A stretch of 64,000 nucleotides of DNA from contig NZ_JANTYS010000002.1 in assembly GCF_024808255.1 (NCBI RefSeq), positions 434,001-498,000 on the forward strand. The letters are read 5' to 3'. Origin of the DNA: Mucilaginibacter dorajii (GTDB lineage Bacteria; Bacteroidota; Bacteroidia; Sphingobacteriales; Sphingobacteriaceae). Each line of letters begins with the position of its first letter. Positions within the stretch are counted from its first letter, which is position 1. Made by a program: the position numbers and the translations under genes. The notes beneath the pieces were generated by a model. The model did not search any database and was not told the origin of the DNA. It was given only the letters and a program-made list of their open reading frames with translations. Shown piece by piece: positions 8,751-16,998 of the stretch.

Positions 8751-10127
8751 TTACCTCACCATCCTCTCCACAATCTCATCAACGGTAAGCTTTTCTTGTA
8801 CGCCGCTGCTCATATCTTTAAAAGTGAGCAGGCCGCTTGCAATTTCATCGCCGCCGATCACTACGGTGTAGGGAATGTTTTTATTGTTGGCGTAATCTAA
8901 TTGTTTTTTGATTTTGGCACCTGCGGGATAAAGCTCGGCATTTACGTTCTGCCTGCGAAGCTGTTGCAACAAGGGCAGTCCATAGGTTTCCCCTTCTTTA
9001 TCAAAATTACAGATGAGCACTTTGGTAGTTTGGTTTGCGGTAGTTGGGAAAAGGTTTAATTCTTCCAACACGTCATAAATTCTATCGGCACCAAAGGAAA
9101 TGCCTACCCCTGTCAGGCCTTTTAAACCAAACATGCCGGTAAGGTCGTCATATCTGCCGCCGCCGCCGATGCTGCCCATAGCTGCTTCGTTGGTTTTTAC
9201 TTCAAATATGGCGCCGGTGTAATAGTTTAAGCCGCGGGCCAGGGTGATATCAAGCTCCAGCGTTGCGGTTTGCAGCGGGCAGCTTTGCAAGTATGTAAAA
9301 ACAGTTTCTATTTCGTCGCAGCCTTTTAAGCCGGCTGCCGATTCGGCCAATGCTTCGCGCAGACTTTGCAGTTTTTCGGCATTGGTGCCTTGTAACAGGA
9401 TCACCGGTTTTATCTTTTCAATATCGGCTTCGGTGAAGCCACGTTCCAATAACTCTTTAGTTACGCCATCCAAACCTATTTTATCCAGTTTGTCGATAGC
9501 CACAGTCAAATCAATGATGTTATCTCCTCTATTGATCAGTTCGGCAATGCCCGAAAGGATCTTGCGGTTATTGATCTTGATGGTAAAATCCTTCAGTCCT
9601 AATTTGCTTAAAGCTTCATCATAGATGAGCACAAACTCGGCCTCGTTCAATAATGAATCGGAACCAACTACATCGGCGTCACACTGGTAAAACTCGCGGT
9701 ATCTGCCGCGTTGCGGCCTATCGGCACGCCAAACCGGCTGCACCTGGAAACGCTTGAATGGAAAAGTAATTTCGTTTTGGTGTTGTACAACGTAACGGGC
9801 GAATGGAACGGTTAGATCGTATCGGAGAGCTTTACCGGATATTAAGGGTGTCAGCTTTTTATAATCAGGGTTGAAATTTGATGAATCAATTTTGCCGTCT
9901 GTAACAAAATCACCTGTATTTAATATCTTAAATATCAGCTTATCGCCTTCCTCTCCATATTTACCGGTTAAGGTTTCCAGCTTTTCCATGGTTGGGGTTT
10001 CTATCTGCTGATAGCCGTATTTGCGAAAAACGCTTTTAATGGTATCAAAAATATAATTACGTTTCACCATTTCAACAGGTGAAAAATCGCGGGTTCCTTT
10101 AGGTACGGATGGTTTGATGGATGCCAT
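8751..10127 (-). CDS. hisS: Histidine--tRNA ligase
   Basis: Class II aminoacyl-tRNA synthetase that charges tRNA-His in the cytosol. Visible marks: KGTRDFSP near the N-terminus, motif 2 (RGRYREFYQCDADVVG), the HisRS-specific ARGLNYYTGAIFEV, motif 3 (GVGISFGADRI) and a C-terminal anticodon-binding domain of about 90 residues (KVLICNFDKEG onward). Start chosen at the ATG at 10127: a further-upstream ATG at 10142 would lie inside or above the -7 box at 10132-10139, and the family N-terminus matches MASIKPSVPKGTRDF. That gives 458 residues, normal for Bacteroidota HisRS. The mRNA is probably leaderless. The gene is monocistronic and flanked by repeats. Confidence 0.96.
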   Translation of the reverse strand: MASIKPSVPKGTRDFSPVEMVKRNYIFDTIKSVFRKYGYQQIETPTMEKLETLTGKYGEEGDKLIFKILNTGDFVTDGKIDSSNFNPDYKKLTPLISGKALRYDLTVPFARYVVQHQNEITFPFKRFQVQPVWRADRPQRGRYREFYQCDADVVGSDSLLNEAEFVLIYDEALSKLGLKDFTIKINNRKILSGIAELINRGDNIIDLTVAIDKLDKIGLDGVTKELLERGFTEADIEKIKPVILLQGTNAEKLQSLREALAESAAGLKGCDEIETVFTYLQSCPLQTATLELDITLARGLNYYTGAIFEVKTNEAAMGSIGGGGRYDDLTGMFGLKGLTGVGISFGADRIYDVLEELNLFPTTANQTTKVLICNFDKEGETYGLPLLQQLRRQNVNAELYPAGAKIKKQLDYANNKNIPYTVVIGGDEIASGLLTFKDMSSGVQEKLTVDEIVERMVR

Positions 10128-10131
10128 GCGG

Positions 10132-10139
10132 CAAATGTA
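10132..10139 (-). promoter_or_regulatory. hisS promoter -7 box
   Basis: TACATTTG on the minus strand matches the Bacteroidota TAnnTTTG consensus, with a TTG 20 nt further upstream as a -33 element. Only four bases separate the box from the ATG, so transcription should begin at or next to the start codon. Confidence 0.65.
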
Positions 10140-10160
10140 CAAAAAAGCTTAAGCCCTCCC

Positions 10161-10209
10161 AACCCTCCCCACAACGGAGGGTTTTAAAGGTCTCCCCTAC
10201 TGGGGGAGA
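10161..10209. repeat. Pair of short hairpins in a purine/pyrimidine-skewed repeat
   Basis: AACCCTCC ... GGAGGGTT (10161-10183) followed by TCTCCCC ... GGGGAGA (10191-10209). It resembles the ccctctcc/ggagaggg repeat class at 13415 and 40697. It lies in the divergent region between hisS and the GNAT gene and supplies the -33 end of the hisS promoter. Confidence 0.6.
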
Positions 10210-10263
10210 TTTAGAGGATGCTATAAATGACACAGTTTTTACTATACATTTCGCTTATTCATA

Positions 10264-10271
10264 TATTTTTG
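10264..10271 (+). promoter_or_regulatory. GNAT gene promoter -7 box
   Basis: TATTTTTG matches TAnnTTTG and ends 6 nt before the ATG at 10278, which supports that ATG over the one at 10227 and implies an almost leaderless transcript. Confidence 0.5.
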
Positions 10272-10277
10272 AAAACC

Positions 10278-10784
10278 ATGAACATTATCGCCCAAACGCC
10301 CCGCCTGCTGATCCGTGAATTTACTGCCAATGACGAAGCGCTTTCCCTGCTTATGGATGAGGATGAGCGCCTTACACAGTATGTAAAGAAACGTACCCCG
10401 GCCGAGGCTAAACAGGTTTTTAAGGATACCCTAAAGGATTATAAAAACAAAACAGGACTTGGTCGCTGGGGAATTTTTAACAAGGCTGATAATGATTTCA
10501 TAGGTGTATGCATGCTAAAACCAAGCGAATCTGACCCGAACAGCATAGAACTGGGTTACCGCCTGCACCTCAAATACTGGGGCCAGGGCATCGCTACTGA
10601 ACTATCCAACGCGCTCATTAACTACGGTTTTAACAAATTAGGGTTAATTGAAATTTGCGCGGTTACACATCCGCAAAATGCGGCATCGCAAAAGGTATTA
10701 TTAAAAGCCGGATTTAAGCGTTGTGGTGAGGCTTTTTGGTATGGAGAGGATTTACCTTTATTTAAGGTAAGGAAAGCAGTTTAA
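10278..10784 (+). CDS. GNAT family N-acetyltransferase (RimJ/RimL-like)
   Basis: A 168-residue acetyl-CoA-dependent acyltransferase. It opens with TPRLLIREFTANDEA, typical of the RimJ/RimL subgroup, and carries the acetyl-CoA loop region ELGYRLHLKYWGQGIATE (about 91-110) and the closing NAASQKVLLKAGF (about 136-148). Such proteins acetylate protein N-termini, amino groups of small molecules or antibiotics; the substrate cannot be told. The start at 10278 is preferred to 10227 because homologs start at the Ile-Ile-Ala-Gln-Thr-Pro-Arg-Leu stretch and because a -7 box lies just upstream. It is a single gene, divergent from hisS. Confidence 0.85.
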   Translation: MNIIAQTPRLLIREFTANDEALSLLMDEDERLTQYVKKRTPAEAKQVFKDTLKDYKNKTGLGRWGIFNKADNDFIGVCMLKPSESDPNSIELGYRLHLKYWGQGIATELSNALINYGFNKLGLIEICAVTHPQNAASQKVLLKAGFKRCGEAFWYGEDLPLFKVRKAV

Positions 10785-10879
10785 TTAGCCTCTTGCTTAA
10801 TTCTGATTGCCATTGTGACAATCATACCAGCGCCTTCGCAAAGGCCGGAAAATACAACAATATTTAATTATAACCCACA

Positions 10880-11215
10880 AACATTGGCCCGCTCAATCGC
10901 CGCGGGGGGCTGTTACTTTTTCTTGATAAAAAGTAACCAAGACCGAGCAAAGCGAGATAATGAACGCCAATAAAAACAATTTACTGGTGAATAAATCAAG
11001 TCAGCAGAAATGCTTCTTTGCGCTCAAGGCCTCTGCCCTGCAAAACGGGCAAAACCTGGGCTGGAATTATTTTGCCCTCACACTCATTACCCCTGCCGCA
11101 AAAAACTTCCTATGCTCTGCCACCGCACAGCCCCGCATTGTTTTGCCCGTTTTCGCCCGAAGCCGCTCTGCTGACACATTTGGGAAGACGAAAACATCAT
11201 CTATAGGTATTTAAA
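10880..11215. repeat. Degenerate interspersed repeat tract with a 10-bp hairpin
   Basis: Occupies most of the 636-nt gap between the GNAT and phosphatase genes. It contains the perfect stem gttacttttt / aaaaagtaac (10912-10937), then a GC-richer stretch that can be read as an 84-residue open frame but has no credible start and is very Cys/Ala/Ser-scattered. The hairpin is of a type I recall as recurrent in Bacteroidota intergenic DNA. I regard this as repeat sequence, not a gene. Confidence 0.55.
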
Positions 11216-11248
11216 TGATCGCTGCTAAAATCCTGTAATCCCTTAATC

Positions 11249-11395
11249 CTAAAAATCCCGGTTCAGACCAAAGCGATAGGGATCGGCGCGGATACCGGCC
11301 AATGAGCGTAATGCCTGCAGGCGTATGAGCATAGAGCCTGGGCCAAAGGCATCGCCATTATAAAACTTTATTTTGTCGTTCTCCCCTAAACTCAA
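11249..11395 (-). pseudogene. C-terminal remnant of an unidentified gene
   Basis: On the minus strand a 49-codon open stretch ends at a TAG at 11249 and reads like real protein, including KFYNGDAFGPGSM, LIRLQALRSLAG and RADPYRFGLNRDF. Upstream it runs directly into low-complexity repeat DNA (gttgattaggtt) with an in-frame TAG, so there is no start and no N-terminal domain. I interpret it as the surviving 3' end of a gene whose 5' part was lost or replaced by repeat DNA. I do not recognise the family. Composition resembles coding DNA of the neighbours. Confidence 0.45.
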
Positions 11396-11420
11396 TCTAA
11401 CCTAATCAACCCATTCTAAC

Positions 11421-11858
11421 TTAATCAACCAACTTCTTAATAATCTCCTTACAACCGTTCTCTATCAACATAAAAACCGGTTCAAACTGGGCGTCATCAT
11501 AATAGGGATCGGGTACTATTTTATCGCCGAGGAGCATGCTTACTTTTTTGGCGTCCTCATTATTGCGGGCCATATTGAGTACGTTGCTCAGGTTGCTTTT
11601 GTCCATCACAAAAATGTGATCGAACTCGTCGAAATCACTCTTTCTGAACAACCTGCAAACCTGCCTGCTGATGTCAACACCATGGTTACGCGCGGCGCGG
11701 ATGGAACGCCGGTCTGGAGCTTCGCCAACATGCCAGTTGCCCGTACCTGCCGAATCGACCTCCCAACCAAGTCCCTGCTCATCGCTCAGGTGCTGCATAA
11801 TACCCTCCGCCAGCGGCGACCGGCAGATATTGCCCAGGCATACCATTAGGATTTTCAT
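11421..11858 (-). CDS. Low-molecular-weight protein-tyrosine phosphatase
   Basis: A 145-residue cytosolic phosphatase. The P-loop CLGNICRS (Cys7 nucleophile, Arg13 phosphate-binding, C-x5-R) is at the N-terminus, and the general-acid loop VPDPYY is near residue 115, both intact. Length is typical. Members dephosphorylate tyrosine kinases of polysaccharide export or small phosphometabolites; no kinase or exopolysaccharide gene is nearby, so its partner is unknown. The start ATG at 11858 puts the P-loop at the standard position. It is followed on the same strand only by repeat DNA. Confidence 0.93.
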   Translation of the reverse strand: MKILMVCLGNICRSPLAEGIMQHLSDEQGLGWEVDSAGTGNWHVGEAPDRRSIRAARNHGVDISRQVCRLFRKSDFDEFDHIFVMDKSNLSNVLNMARNNEDAKKVSMLLGDKIVPDPYYDDAQFEPVFMLIENGCKEIIKKLVD

Positions 11859-12007
11859 TATTGTTGAAAGGTTGAAAAGTTGGAATGCTTTTAATGTTTA
11901 TGAATTTTATACATAGGGCATTACGTTGCAGCAAGGTTGAAAAGCAGCAACTATTGAAATCGATAATAACCTTTCAACATTGCAACTTTCCAACCTTTAA
12001 ACTAAAA

Positions 12008-12802
12008 TCAACCAAATATCTGATTCAATACCCCGGCTAAACGTACGCCGGCTTTTAGCAATTGCTCGTTAAGGATGCCGATGTATTTAAAGTTGTATTT
12101 GTAGGTCAGGTTTTCACCTGGTTTTACGTCGGTGTATAGTTTGTCGGCAATCTGGTTGCTTTCAAGTAACCATTTACTGATCGGGTCTTTTTGTAAAGCT
12201 GCGCGTTGGGCTGCTGTAGTGTGGTTAACCATAGTGGCGTATTCGGTATAGCTTAGTTGCTGGTTATCTATCAGCTGGCTATCCCAAACCGAGTGCAGGT
12301 TACTATCCTTGCCAAACCATTGTACTTTAACATCGTTACCGCCTTTATCGCTGGTGTGGCCGGTGTGCAGGGGCTGGTGTACATCCTCTACAATGTGGAT
12401 CAGCATACGCAGGTAAAGCAATTTATTAGTTTTAGTGGTACCCGGCTTTTTAAGCTCGGCTATCAAAAAGTTCATTTTGGTATAGGCATCGGTAGCGGTA
12501 TCGGCCTTTAAATAGGTTTGCAGCTCGGGGTAAGTATAAACTTTATCCAGGTCGATAAAATGCCAGTTGTACAGGTAGCTGTAGGCCGGATCTGATTTTA
12601 TAAAATCGGCCCAGTTGCTGGTAATGGCGATGGACTCGTTGCCCAATATGGCCTGTATGGCTTTGCGGGCTTTGGGGGTTAAATAGCTATCTGCTATCTG
12701 GCCGCATATGCGGTGACCGTTGGTTCCCCAAGCCATACTTTGCATTGGCAGGTAGCATACTGCTACAAACAGGGTGATTTTTTTTAAAATGGAAAGTTTC
12801 AT
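12008..12802 (-). CDS. S1/P1-type nuclease, secreted
   Basis: A 264-residue zinc-dependent nuclease or phosphodiesterase of the S1/P1 family. The signal peptide (residues 1-24) is cleaved before Trp25, which in this family becomes the N-terminal zinc ligand (WGTNGHRI, with His30). Further metal ligands are visible in SNWADFIKSD and in LIHIVEDVHQPLHTGH. The trinuclear zinc site therefore appears complete. It acts in the periplasm or outside on single-stranded nucleic acids, probably for phosphate or nucleoside scavenging. The start is 4 nt past the stop of the upstream lipoprotein gene, so the two are almost certainly co-transcribed, perhaps with fumC. Confidence 0.92.
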   Translation of the reverse strand: MKLSILKKITLFVAVCYLPMQSMAWGTNGHRICGQIADSYLTPKARKAIQAILGNESIAITSNWADFIKSDPAYSYLYNWHFIDLDKVYTYPELQTYLKADTATDAYTKMNFLIAELKKPGTTKTNKLLYLRMLIHIVEDVHQPLHTGHTSDKGGNDVKVQWFGKDSNLHSVWDSQLIDNQQLSYTEYATMVNHTTAAQRAALQKDPISKWLLESNQIADKLYTDVKPGENLTYKYNFKYIGILNEQLLKAGVRLAGVLNQIFG

Positions 12803-12806
12803 GTTT

Positions 12807-13382
12807 TTACAATGGTTTTGGGATGCAATTGGTTCTTTTAACTAAACGCGCGTTTATAGGTATTACGTTTGATGTACTGGTGAACTGAATAAGCGAATCT
12901 TTGATCTGCTTTACTTTAAAAAACTCTTCATAGTCGCCATAACGGAAACAGGTTTTCTCGTCTTTATAGCCACCGTTGGCCGTACAAAATTCGCCTTTAA
13001 GATGCAGGGTGTCCTGCTTTTGGGTGTAGGTACCTTTAATGTACTCGGCCCAGTGGCCGCTGCCCATGCAGGTATCGGCACCGTAATTCACTTTGCTTAC
13101 TGTGCTCACCTTCATAAAAAATGAATCGCAGCTAAATTTCAGATCATATAACGAATAGGTAACCAAACGCTTTTGCGCCGGCACCGAGTCCTGCTTCCAC
13201 TCGCCCTGTAAATATTTGATGCCCGGTTTTTGATAATCGGGATTCATAGTACAGGAGCCGAAGGCCAAAAGCAGAAAGCAGAAAGCAAAAAGGTAAAAGG
13301 CTTTTAAGCTGAAGGCCGAAGGCTGAAAGCTAAAAGCAGAAAGGTGAAAGCTGAAAGGCCAAAGGCGAAAGGTCTTTTGCAT
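12807..13382 (-). CDS. Lipoprotein of unknown function, signal peptide made from repeat DNA
   Basis: A 191-residue lipoprotein: a long hydrophobic N-terminus with repeated SAFSF, PSAFSL and LFAF words ends in the lipobox FGSC (Cys near 44). The mature part (about 147 residues) has an EWKQD opening, four further Cys and the GHW and YGDYEEFFKV segments, suggestive of a small beta-barrel or lipocalin-like fold; I do not recognise a named family. Start chosen at ATG 13382 rather than the in-frame TTG at 13400. The signal-peptide DNA (about 13255-13380) is a run of near-repeats of gaaagctgaaagg-type words like those in intergenic tracts. It lies between fumC (67 nt upstream) and the nuclease (4 nt downstream). 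Confidence 0.7.
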   Translation of the reverse strand: MQKTFRLWPFSFHLSAFSFQPSAFSLKAFYLFAFCFLLLAFGSCTMNPDYQKPGIKYLQGEWKQDSVPAQKRLVTYSLYDLKFSCDSFFMKVSTVSKVNYGADTCMGSGHWAEYIKGTYTQKQDTLHLKGEFCTANGGYKDEKTCFRYGDYEEFFKVKQIKDSLIQFTSTSNVIPINARLVKRTNCIPKPL

Positions 13383-13414
13383 ATGTTGAATGCTATTCAA
13401 AGCAGATAATCAAG

Positions 13415-13447
13415 AACCCTCTCCTTTGGAGAGGGCAGGGTGAGGCT
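13415..13447. repeat. ccctctcc/ggagaggg interspersed repeat
   Basis: AACCCTCTCC and GGAGAGGG form a hairpin, followed by cagggtgaggct. The same word series recurs in inverse at 40432 and 40697. It sits 2 nt from the fumC stop codon and may serve as its transcript end or as a spacer inside the operon. Confidence 0.7.
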
Positions 13448-13449
13448 TC

Positions 13450-14847
13450 TTATTTTAAGCTTCCTATCATATTTTCGGGGCGTACCCACTCGTCAAACTG
13501 TTCGTTGGTTAGTAAACCAAGTCCGATTGCGGCTTCGCGTAACGATAAGTTTTCTTTTAACGCGGTTTTGGCAATTTTGGCGGCATTTTCATAACCAATG
13601 TGCGGGTTAAGTGCTGTAACCAGCATCAGTGAGTTTTCGAGGTGTTTTTTAATACCAGCGTAGTTTGGTTCGATACCAACCGCGCAATGATCATTGAATG
13701 AAACACATGCATCACCAATTAAACGGGCCGATTGCAGAAAGTTGGCCGCCATAACCGGTTTAAATACGTTCAACTCGTAATGACCGTTTGAGCCACCGAT
13801 AGAAATGGTTACATCGTTACCCATTACCTGTGCAGCTACCATGGTAACAGCCTCATTTTGGGTTGGATTAACCTTGCCCGGCATAATAGATGAACCTGGT
13901 TCGTTATCGGGGATATGGATTTCGCCAATGCCAGAACGCGGACCAGAAGCCAGCATCCTGATATCGTTAGCAATTTTCATTAACGACACCGCTATTTGTT
14001 TTAAAGCACCATGGCTTTCCACAATAGCATCATGAGCGGCTAATGCCTCGAATTTATTTTCGGCAGTGATGAATGGCAGACCGGTAAATTCAGCAATGTA
14101 TTCGGCAACTTTAATGTCATAACCTTGTGGCGTGTTAATACCGGTACCTACTGCTGTACCACCAAGGGCAAGCTCGGAAAGGTGATCTAATGTATTACGT
14201 AGCGCTTTTAAGCCATGGTTTAATTGTGATACATAACCAGAAAACTCCTGGCCCAGGGTAAGCGGCGTAGCATCCATCAAATGGGTACGACCGATCTTTA
14301 CCACATTTTTAAAGGCCTCAACTTTAGCCTGCAAAGTATCGCGCAGCTTTTCAATCCCCGGGATGGTTACATCAATCAGGACCTTGTAAGCCGCGATGTG
14401 CATAGCCGTTGGATAGGTATCGTTTGATGATTGTGATTTGTTGACATCATCATTGGGGTGGATGAAGGTTTTGCCTTCGCCCAATTTGTTGCCCTGTAAT
14501 ACGTGCGCGCGGTTGGCAACAACCTCGTTCACGTTCATGTTTGATTGCGTGCCCGAGCCTGTTTGCCAGATCACCAGAGGAAATTCTGATGCCAGCGCAC
14601 CTGTTAAGATCTCATCACAAACCTGTGCTATCAGGTCGCGTTTTTCGGCAGATAGTACACCTAAGTCGGTATTGGTATAAGCGGCAGCTTTTTTTAGATA
14701 TGCAAACGCGTCGATGATCTCTTTGGGCATTGATGCCTCGGGACCAATTTTAAAGTTGTTGCGTGAACGTTCTGTTTGTGCTCCCCAGTATTTATCGGCA
14801 GGTACCTGTACCTCGCCCATGGTATCGTGTTCGGTTCTGAAACTCAT
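13450..14847 (-). CDS. fumC: Fumarate hydratase class II
   Basis: Iron-independent fumarase of the TCA cycle, converting fumarate and malate reversibly in the cytosol. The 465-residue length is standard. Marks: [11 protein letters not shown] near the N-terminus, [13 protein letters not shown] (about 100), the substrate loop [18 protein letters not shown] (about 187), and the superfamily signature [11 protein letters not shown] (about 317-327) with its catalytic Ser. The ATG at 14847 is preceded by a good -7 box at 14871-14878. It heads a possible operon with the lipoprotein and S1/P1 nuclease genes, although repeat DNA lies between. Confidence 0.97.
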   Translation of the reverse strand: MSFRTEHDTMGEVQVPADKYWGAQTERSRNNFKIGPEASMPKEIIDAFAYLKKAAAYTNTDLGVLSAEKRDLIAQVCDEILTGALASEFPLVIWQTGSGTQSNMNVNEVVANRAHVLQGNKLGEGKTFIHPNDDVNKSQSSNDTYPTAMHIAAYKVLIDVTIPGIEKLRDTLQAKVEAFKNVVKIGRTHLMDATPLTLGQEFSGYVSQLNHGLKALRNTLDHLSELALGGTAVGTGINTPQGYDIKVAEYIAEFTGLPFITAENKFEALAAHDAIVESHGALKQIAVSLMKIANDIRMLASGPRSGIGEIHIPDNEPGSSIMPGKVNPTQNEAVTMVAAQVMGNDVTISIGGSNGHYELNVFKPVMAANFLQSARLIGDACVSFNDHCAVGIEPNYAGIKKHLENSLMLVTALNPHIGYENAAKIAKTALKENLSLREAAIGLGLLTNEQFDEWVRPENMIGSLK

Positions 14848-14870
14848 GCTTGTATTAAAATTTTGCAGGG

Positions 14871-14878
14871 CAAAGTTA
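14871..14878 (-). promoter_or_regulatory. fumC promoter -7 box
   Basis: TAACTTTG on the minus strand matches TAnnTTTG, 23 nt before the start codon. A TTTG lies 26 nt further upstream, slightly farther than usual for a -33 element. Confidence 0.55.
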
Positions 14879-14995
14879 TGCTTTTATCTGATGCGGGGGA
14901 AAGGCAAATGGTAATCTTTTTGTGATGGAAGGGTTTGCTTATACCTAACATCTATTTGAGTTTTCAAACAACACCGTAACCTTGAATACATTATT

Positions 14996-15003
14996 TATAT
15001 TTG
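14996..15003 (+). promoter_or_regulatory. -7 box 3 nt in front of a start codon
   Basis: TATATTTG matches TAnnTTTG and ends 3 nt before the ATG at 15007. This makes the TTG at 15001 an unlikely start and predicts a leaderless mRNA. Confidence 0.55.
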
Positions 15004-15006
15004 AAA

Positions 15007-15303
15007 ATGGAATATGAAGTACATGCATATTTAGGAACAGTTTGTATTGGCAATGATTTGAGCGATAAATATACTGTTGGTGAAAAGCGCGCAATCTTAT
15101 TTTATCTAAAAGCAGACGAAGGTTCATCCTACGACGAAATTAAAGCTGAAGATATGATCATCAATCTTGGGTTTGTCAATGTAGAATTTTCAAAGATTGG
15201 CAAGATAAGCCATGAAAAGGCCTCAGTTGGAAGTAATAAGGAATATTACTACGATGCCATAGAATTTGGTTCCGCATTAGTACTATATACTGATCCGATT
15301 TAA
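15007..15303 (+). CDS. Hypothetical protein beside a broken antitoxin gene
   Basis: A 98-residue, probably cytosolic protein with no signal peptide or membrane segment. It has YGxxx-type mixed alpha/beta composition, many Glu, Lys and Tyr, and no motif I can name; readable landmarks are HAYLGTVCIGND near the start and NKEYYYDAIEFGSALVLYTD at the end. The start at ATG 15007 is fixed by the -7 box at 14996-15003. It ends 45 nt before the HigA-type pseudogene, where a HigB toxin would be expected, but it shows none of the HigB motifs. It could be an immunity-type or otherwise unrelated accessory gene. Function unknown. Confidence 0.6.
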   Translation: MEYEVHAYLGTVCIGNDLSDKYTVGEKRAILFYLKADEGSSYDEIKAEDMIINLGFVNVEFSKIGKISHEKASVGSNKEYYYDAIEFGSALVLYTDPI

Positions 15304-15348
15304 ATAGTGGTAACCGCATTTAGCGATGATCGGATTGAAACACATAAC

Positions 15349-15801
15349 ATGGAAACAGCCGTAATGAAATATACCATCATCAAAACCAAACTTCAATACG
15401 ATCAATATTGTGATCAATTGGGAACGCTATTGACTGTAGAAAATACCGATGCATTGCAGGACGAAATAGACTTGTTAACGCTACTCATAGAAAAATACGA
15501 CGAAGAGCATAATACTTTTAAAGAAACCGATCCGATAACTTTATTACGATCTTTCATGCACGATCATCATTTAAAGCCGCAGGATATGACCGTGATACTG
15601 GGAATTGGCAAGGGTTACGTATCTGATATTTAAAATTATAAAAAAGGACTATCAAAAGATGTGATCAGAAAGCTGGCCGATCATTTTAAAGTACGCCAGG
15701 AAGCATTTAACCGCCCCTATAAACTGATATCGCCCATCAACGCCCATTTGCGTAACGCCAGTGTTATGAATACCACTAAGGAATTGCAATACGCCAAATA
15801 G
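15349..15801 (+). pseudogene. HigA-type antitoxin gene interrupted by an in-frame TAA
   Basis: The first 94 codons from ATG 15349 encode the N-terminal helical region (KYTIIKTKLQYDQYC, DEIDLLTLLIEKYDEEHN) and most of a helix-turn-helix (MTVILGIGKGYVSDI), ending at TAA 15631-15633. The same frame then stays open for 55 more codons to TAG 15799 and continues the domain (NYKKGLSKDVIRKLADHF, then EAFNRPYKLISP). Against the intact HigA in this window (SEILNRKRKLS), the stop falls exactly on the Leu codon, so a single TTA to TAA change explains it. No HigB toxin gene is upstream. The truncated product would lack half of the DNA-binding domain. Confidence 0.85.
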
Positions 15802-15830
15802 TAAAGGCAAATCTATTTAACACCAATACC

Positions 15831-16868
15831 TCAGAACTCCCTTTTGGTGGCCGTCGCCCAGGCATCAAGTGCAGATAGTTTGGCATTATTATCCTTAAAC
15901 CATTGTAAATTTTCGTCTTTATAAGCGCTCAAGCTAATAAGTCGGGCAAAAGCTTCCATATTATCGGTTTCGGCAAGTTTGCCAAAGTAGTCGGCATAGT
16001 ATTTCCAGAAAAAGTCTTTGGTAGCAACTTTGGCCGATTCCTTAGACGTTGTAGTAAACACCATCTTCAATTCGTTGGTAAGCCGCTCCTGGGTACTGCC
16101 TGCCCCAACTTTTTCCAATGCCTTACTTGCAGAGGCTGCCATTACTATTGATGATTCGGCAAAAGACATTGGTGTTATATCTTTGGTGTTTTTATCAGTG
16201 GTTATCACAATTTCTTTCTGATCGGCACCTGCTGCAAATATTTTATCAATATAATCGTAAGCTTCTGCCGAGCGCTTGGTTTGGGGCTCAAGCAACAGGA
16301 AACTGCAAAAAGCCATTAAAGAACAAAGCCTTTTATTTTGTCCAAGTACAGCCAAAGCGTAGGTGCGCTGGCTGCTGGCATGTTTAGGATCAAGTTTGAT
16401 TGCCTCAATGGCATAAGCTTCCGCCTCGGGGTATTTTTTTTCGCGCAGGTAAGTTATGGCCAGGTTGTAGTGCAGGCGCTGGTAACCTGGCGCTATGGTA
16501 AGGCCTTTTTTATAGTATTCTATGGCTTTATCAACTTGCTTATTATCATCATAAATACTACCGAGCATATCATAAGCAGCGCCCGATGATGGATCTAACT
16601 TCAGCAGTTTCTCTAAATAAGGAATAGCCTCCATCCCCTTACCGCTGGAAAACAAGGTAAAACTAATTTCGTGGTAGGCGTTTGAGTAATCGGGGTCAAT
16701 TTTCATTGCCTCTTTGTACTTGGCGATGGCTTCATCGTACTTGCCAGCATCGTGTAAGGCAATACCTTCGGTAACCAGCGTTTTGGCTTGCTCCTTAACC
16801 TGTGCAAAAGCAACAGACGAAAAAACAGACAATAAAATAAGCAGCAGGAATTTGTGATAGGTTTTCAT
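15831..16868 (-). CDS. Secreted TPR-repeat protein A
   Basis: A 345-residue periplasmic protein: signal peptide 1-22 (cleavage after AFA), then about four TPR units (residues 26-180; YDEAIAKYKEAMKIDPD, AIPYLEKLLKLDPSS, AIEYYKKGLTIAPG, AEAYAIEAIKLDPK), a middle helical stretch, and a conserved C-terminal region ending WATATKREF. It is paralogous along its full length to the gene at 17215, sharing for example DNMEAFARLISLSA versus DNMAAFSHLMGLSA. TPR arrays bind proteins; no partner is evident. The two copies are tandem on the same strand with an opposing small gene between them. Confidence 0.85.
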   Translation of the reverse strand: MKTYHKFLLLILLSVFSSVAFAQVKEQAKTLVTEGIALHDAGKYDEAIAKYKEAMKIDPDYSNAYHEISFTLFSSGKGMEAIPYLEKLLKLDPSSGAAYDMLGSIYDDNKQVDKAIEYYKKGLTIAPGYQRLHYNLAITYLREKKYPEAEAYAIEAIKLDPKHASSQRTYALAVLGQNKRLCSLMAFCSFLLLEPQTKRSAEAYDYIDKIFAAGADQKEIVITTDKNTKDITPMSFAESSIVMAASASKALEKVGAGSTQERLTNELKMVFTTTSKESAKVATKDFFWKYYADYFGKLAETDNMEAFARLISLSAYKDENLQWFKDNNAKLSALDAWATATKREF

Positions 16869-16967
16869 GCTTAAATTTAAGTAGATGATTTAACAAAAAG
16901 AAACTCCATTAAAATTTTCTCTCATGCTATCTATTTAGCACATTTTCTATTGTCGTATTTTTTTTGT

Positions 16968-16975
16968 TAATTTTG
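16968..16975 (+). promoter_or_regulatory. -7 box of the small antitoxin-like gene
   Basis: TAATTTTG matches TAnnTTTG, 23 nt before the ATG at 16999, with a TTG 15 nt upstream. It supports 16999 over the GTG at 16978 as start. Confidence 0.5.
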
Positions 16976-16998
16976 TAGTGTTACCAGTTTATCAGATC

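Noticed and set aside
10960..11214. 84-codon open frame between the GNAT and phosphatase genes
   Set aside because: It lies wholly inside a degenerate repeat tract, has no promoter or credible start, and its residue order lacks any secondary-structure pattern.
14945..15127. 60-codon minus-strand frame opposite the gene at 15007
   Set aside because: It overlaps a well-supported plus-strand gene and its promoter and has no family resemblance.
15304..15348. Remnant of a HigB toxin in front of the broken antitoxin
   Set aside because: I read the 45 nt in all frames and found no HigB-like residues, so loss of the toxin is inferred from absence only.
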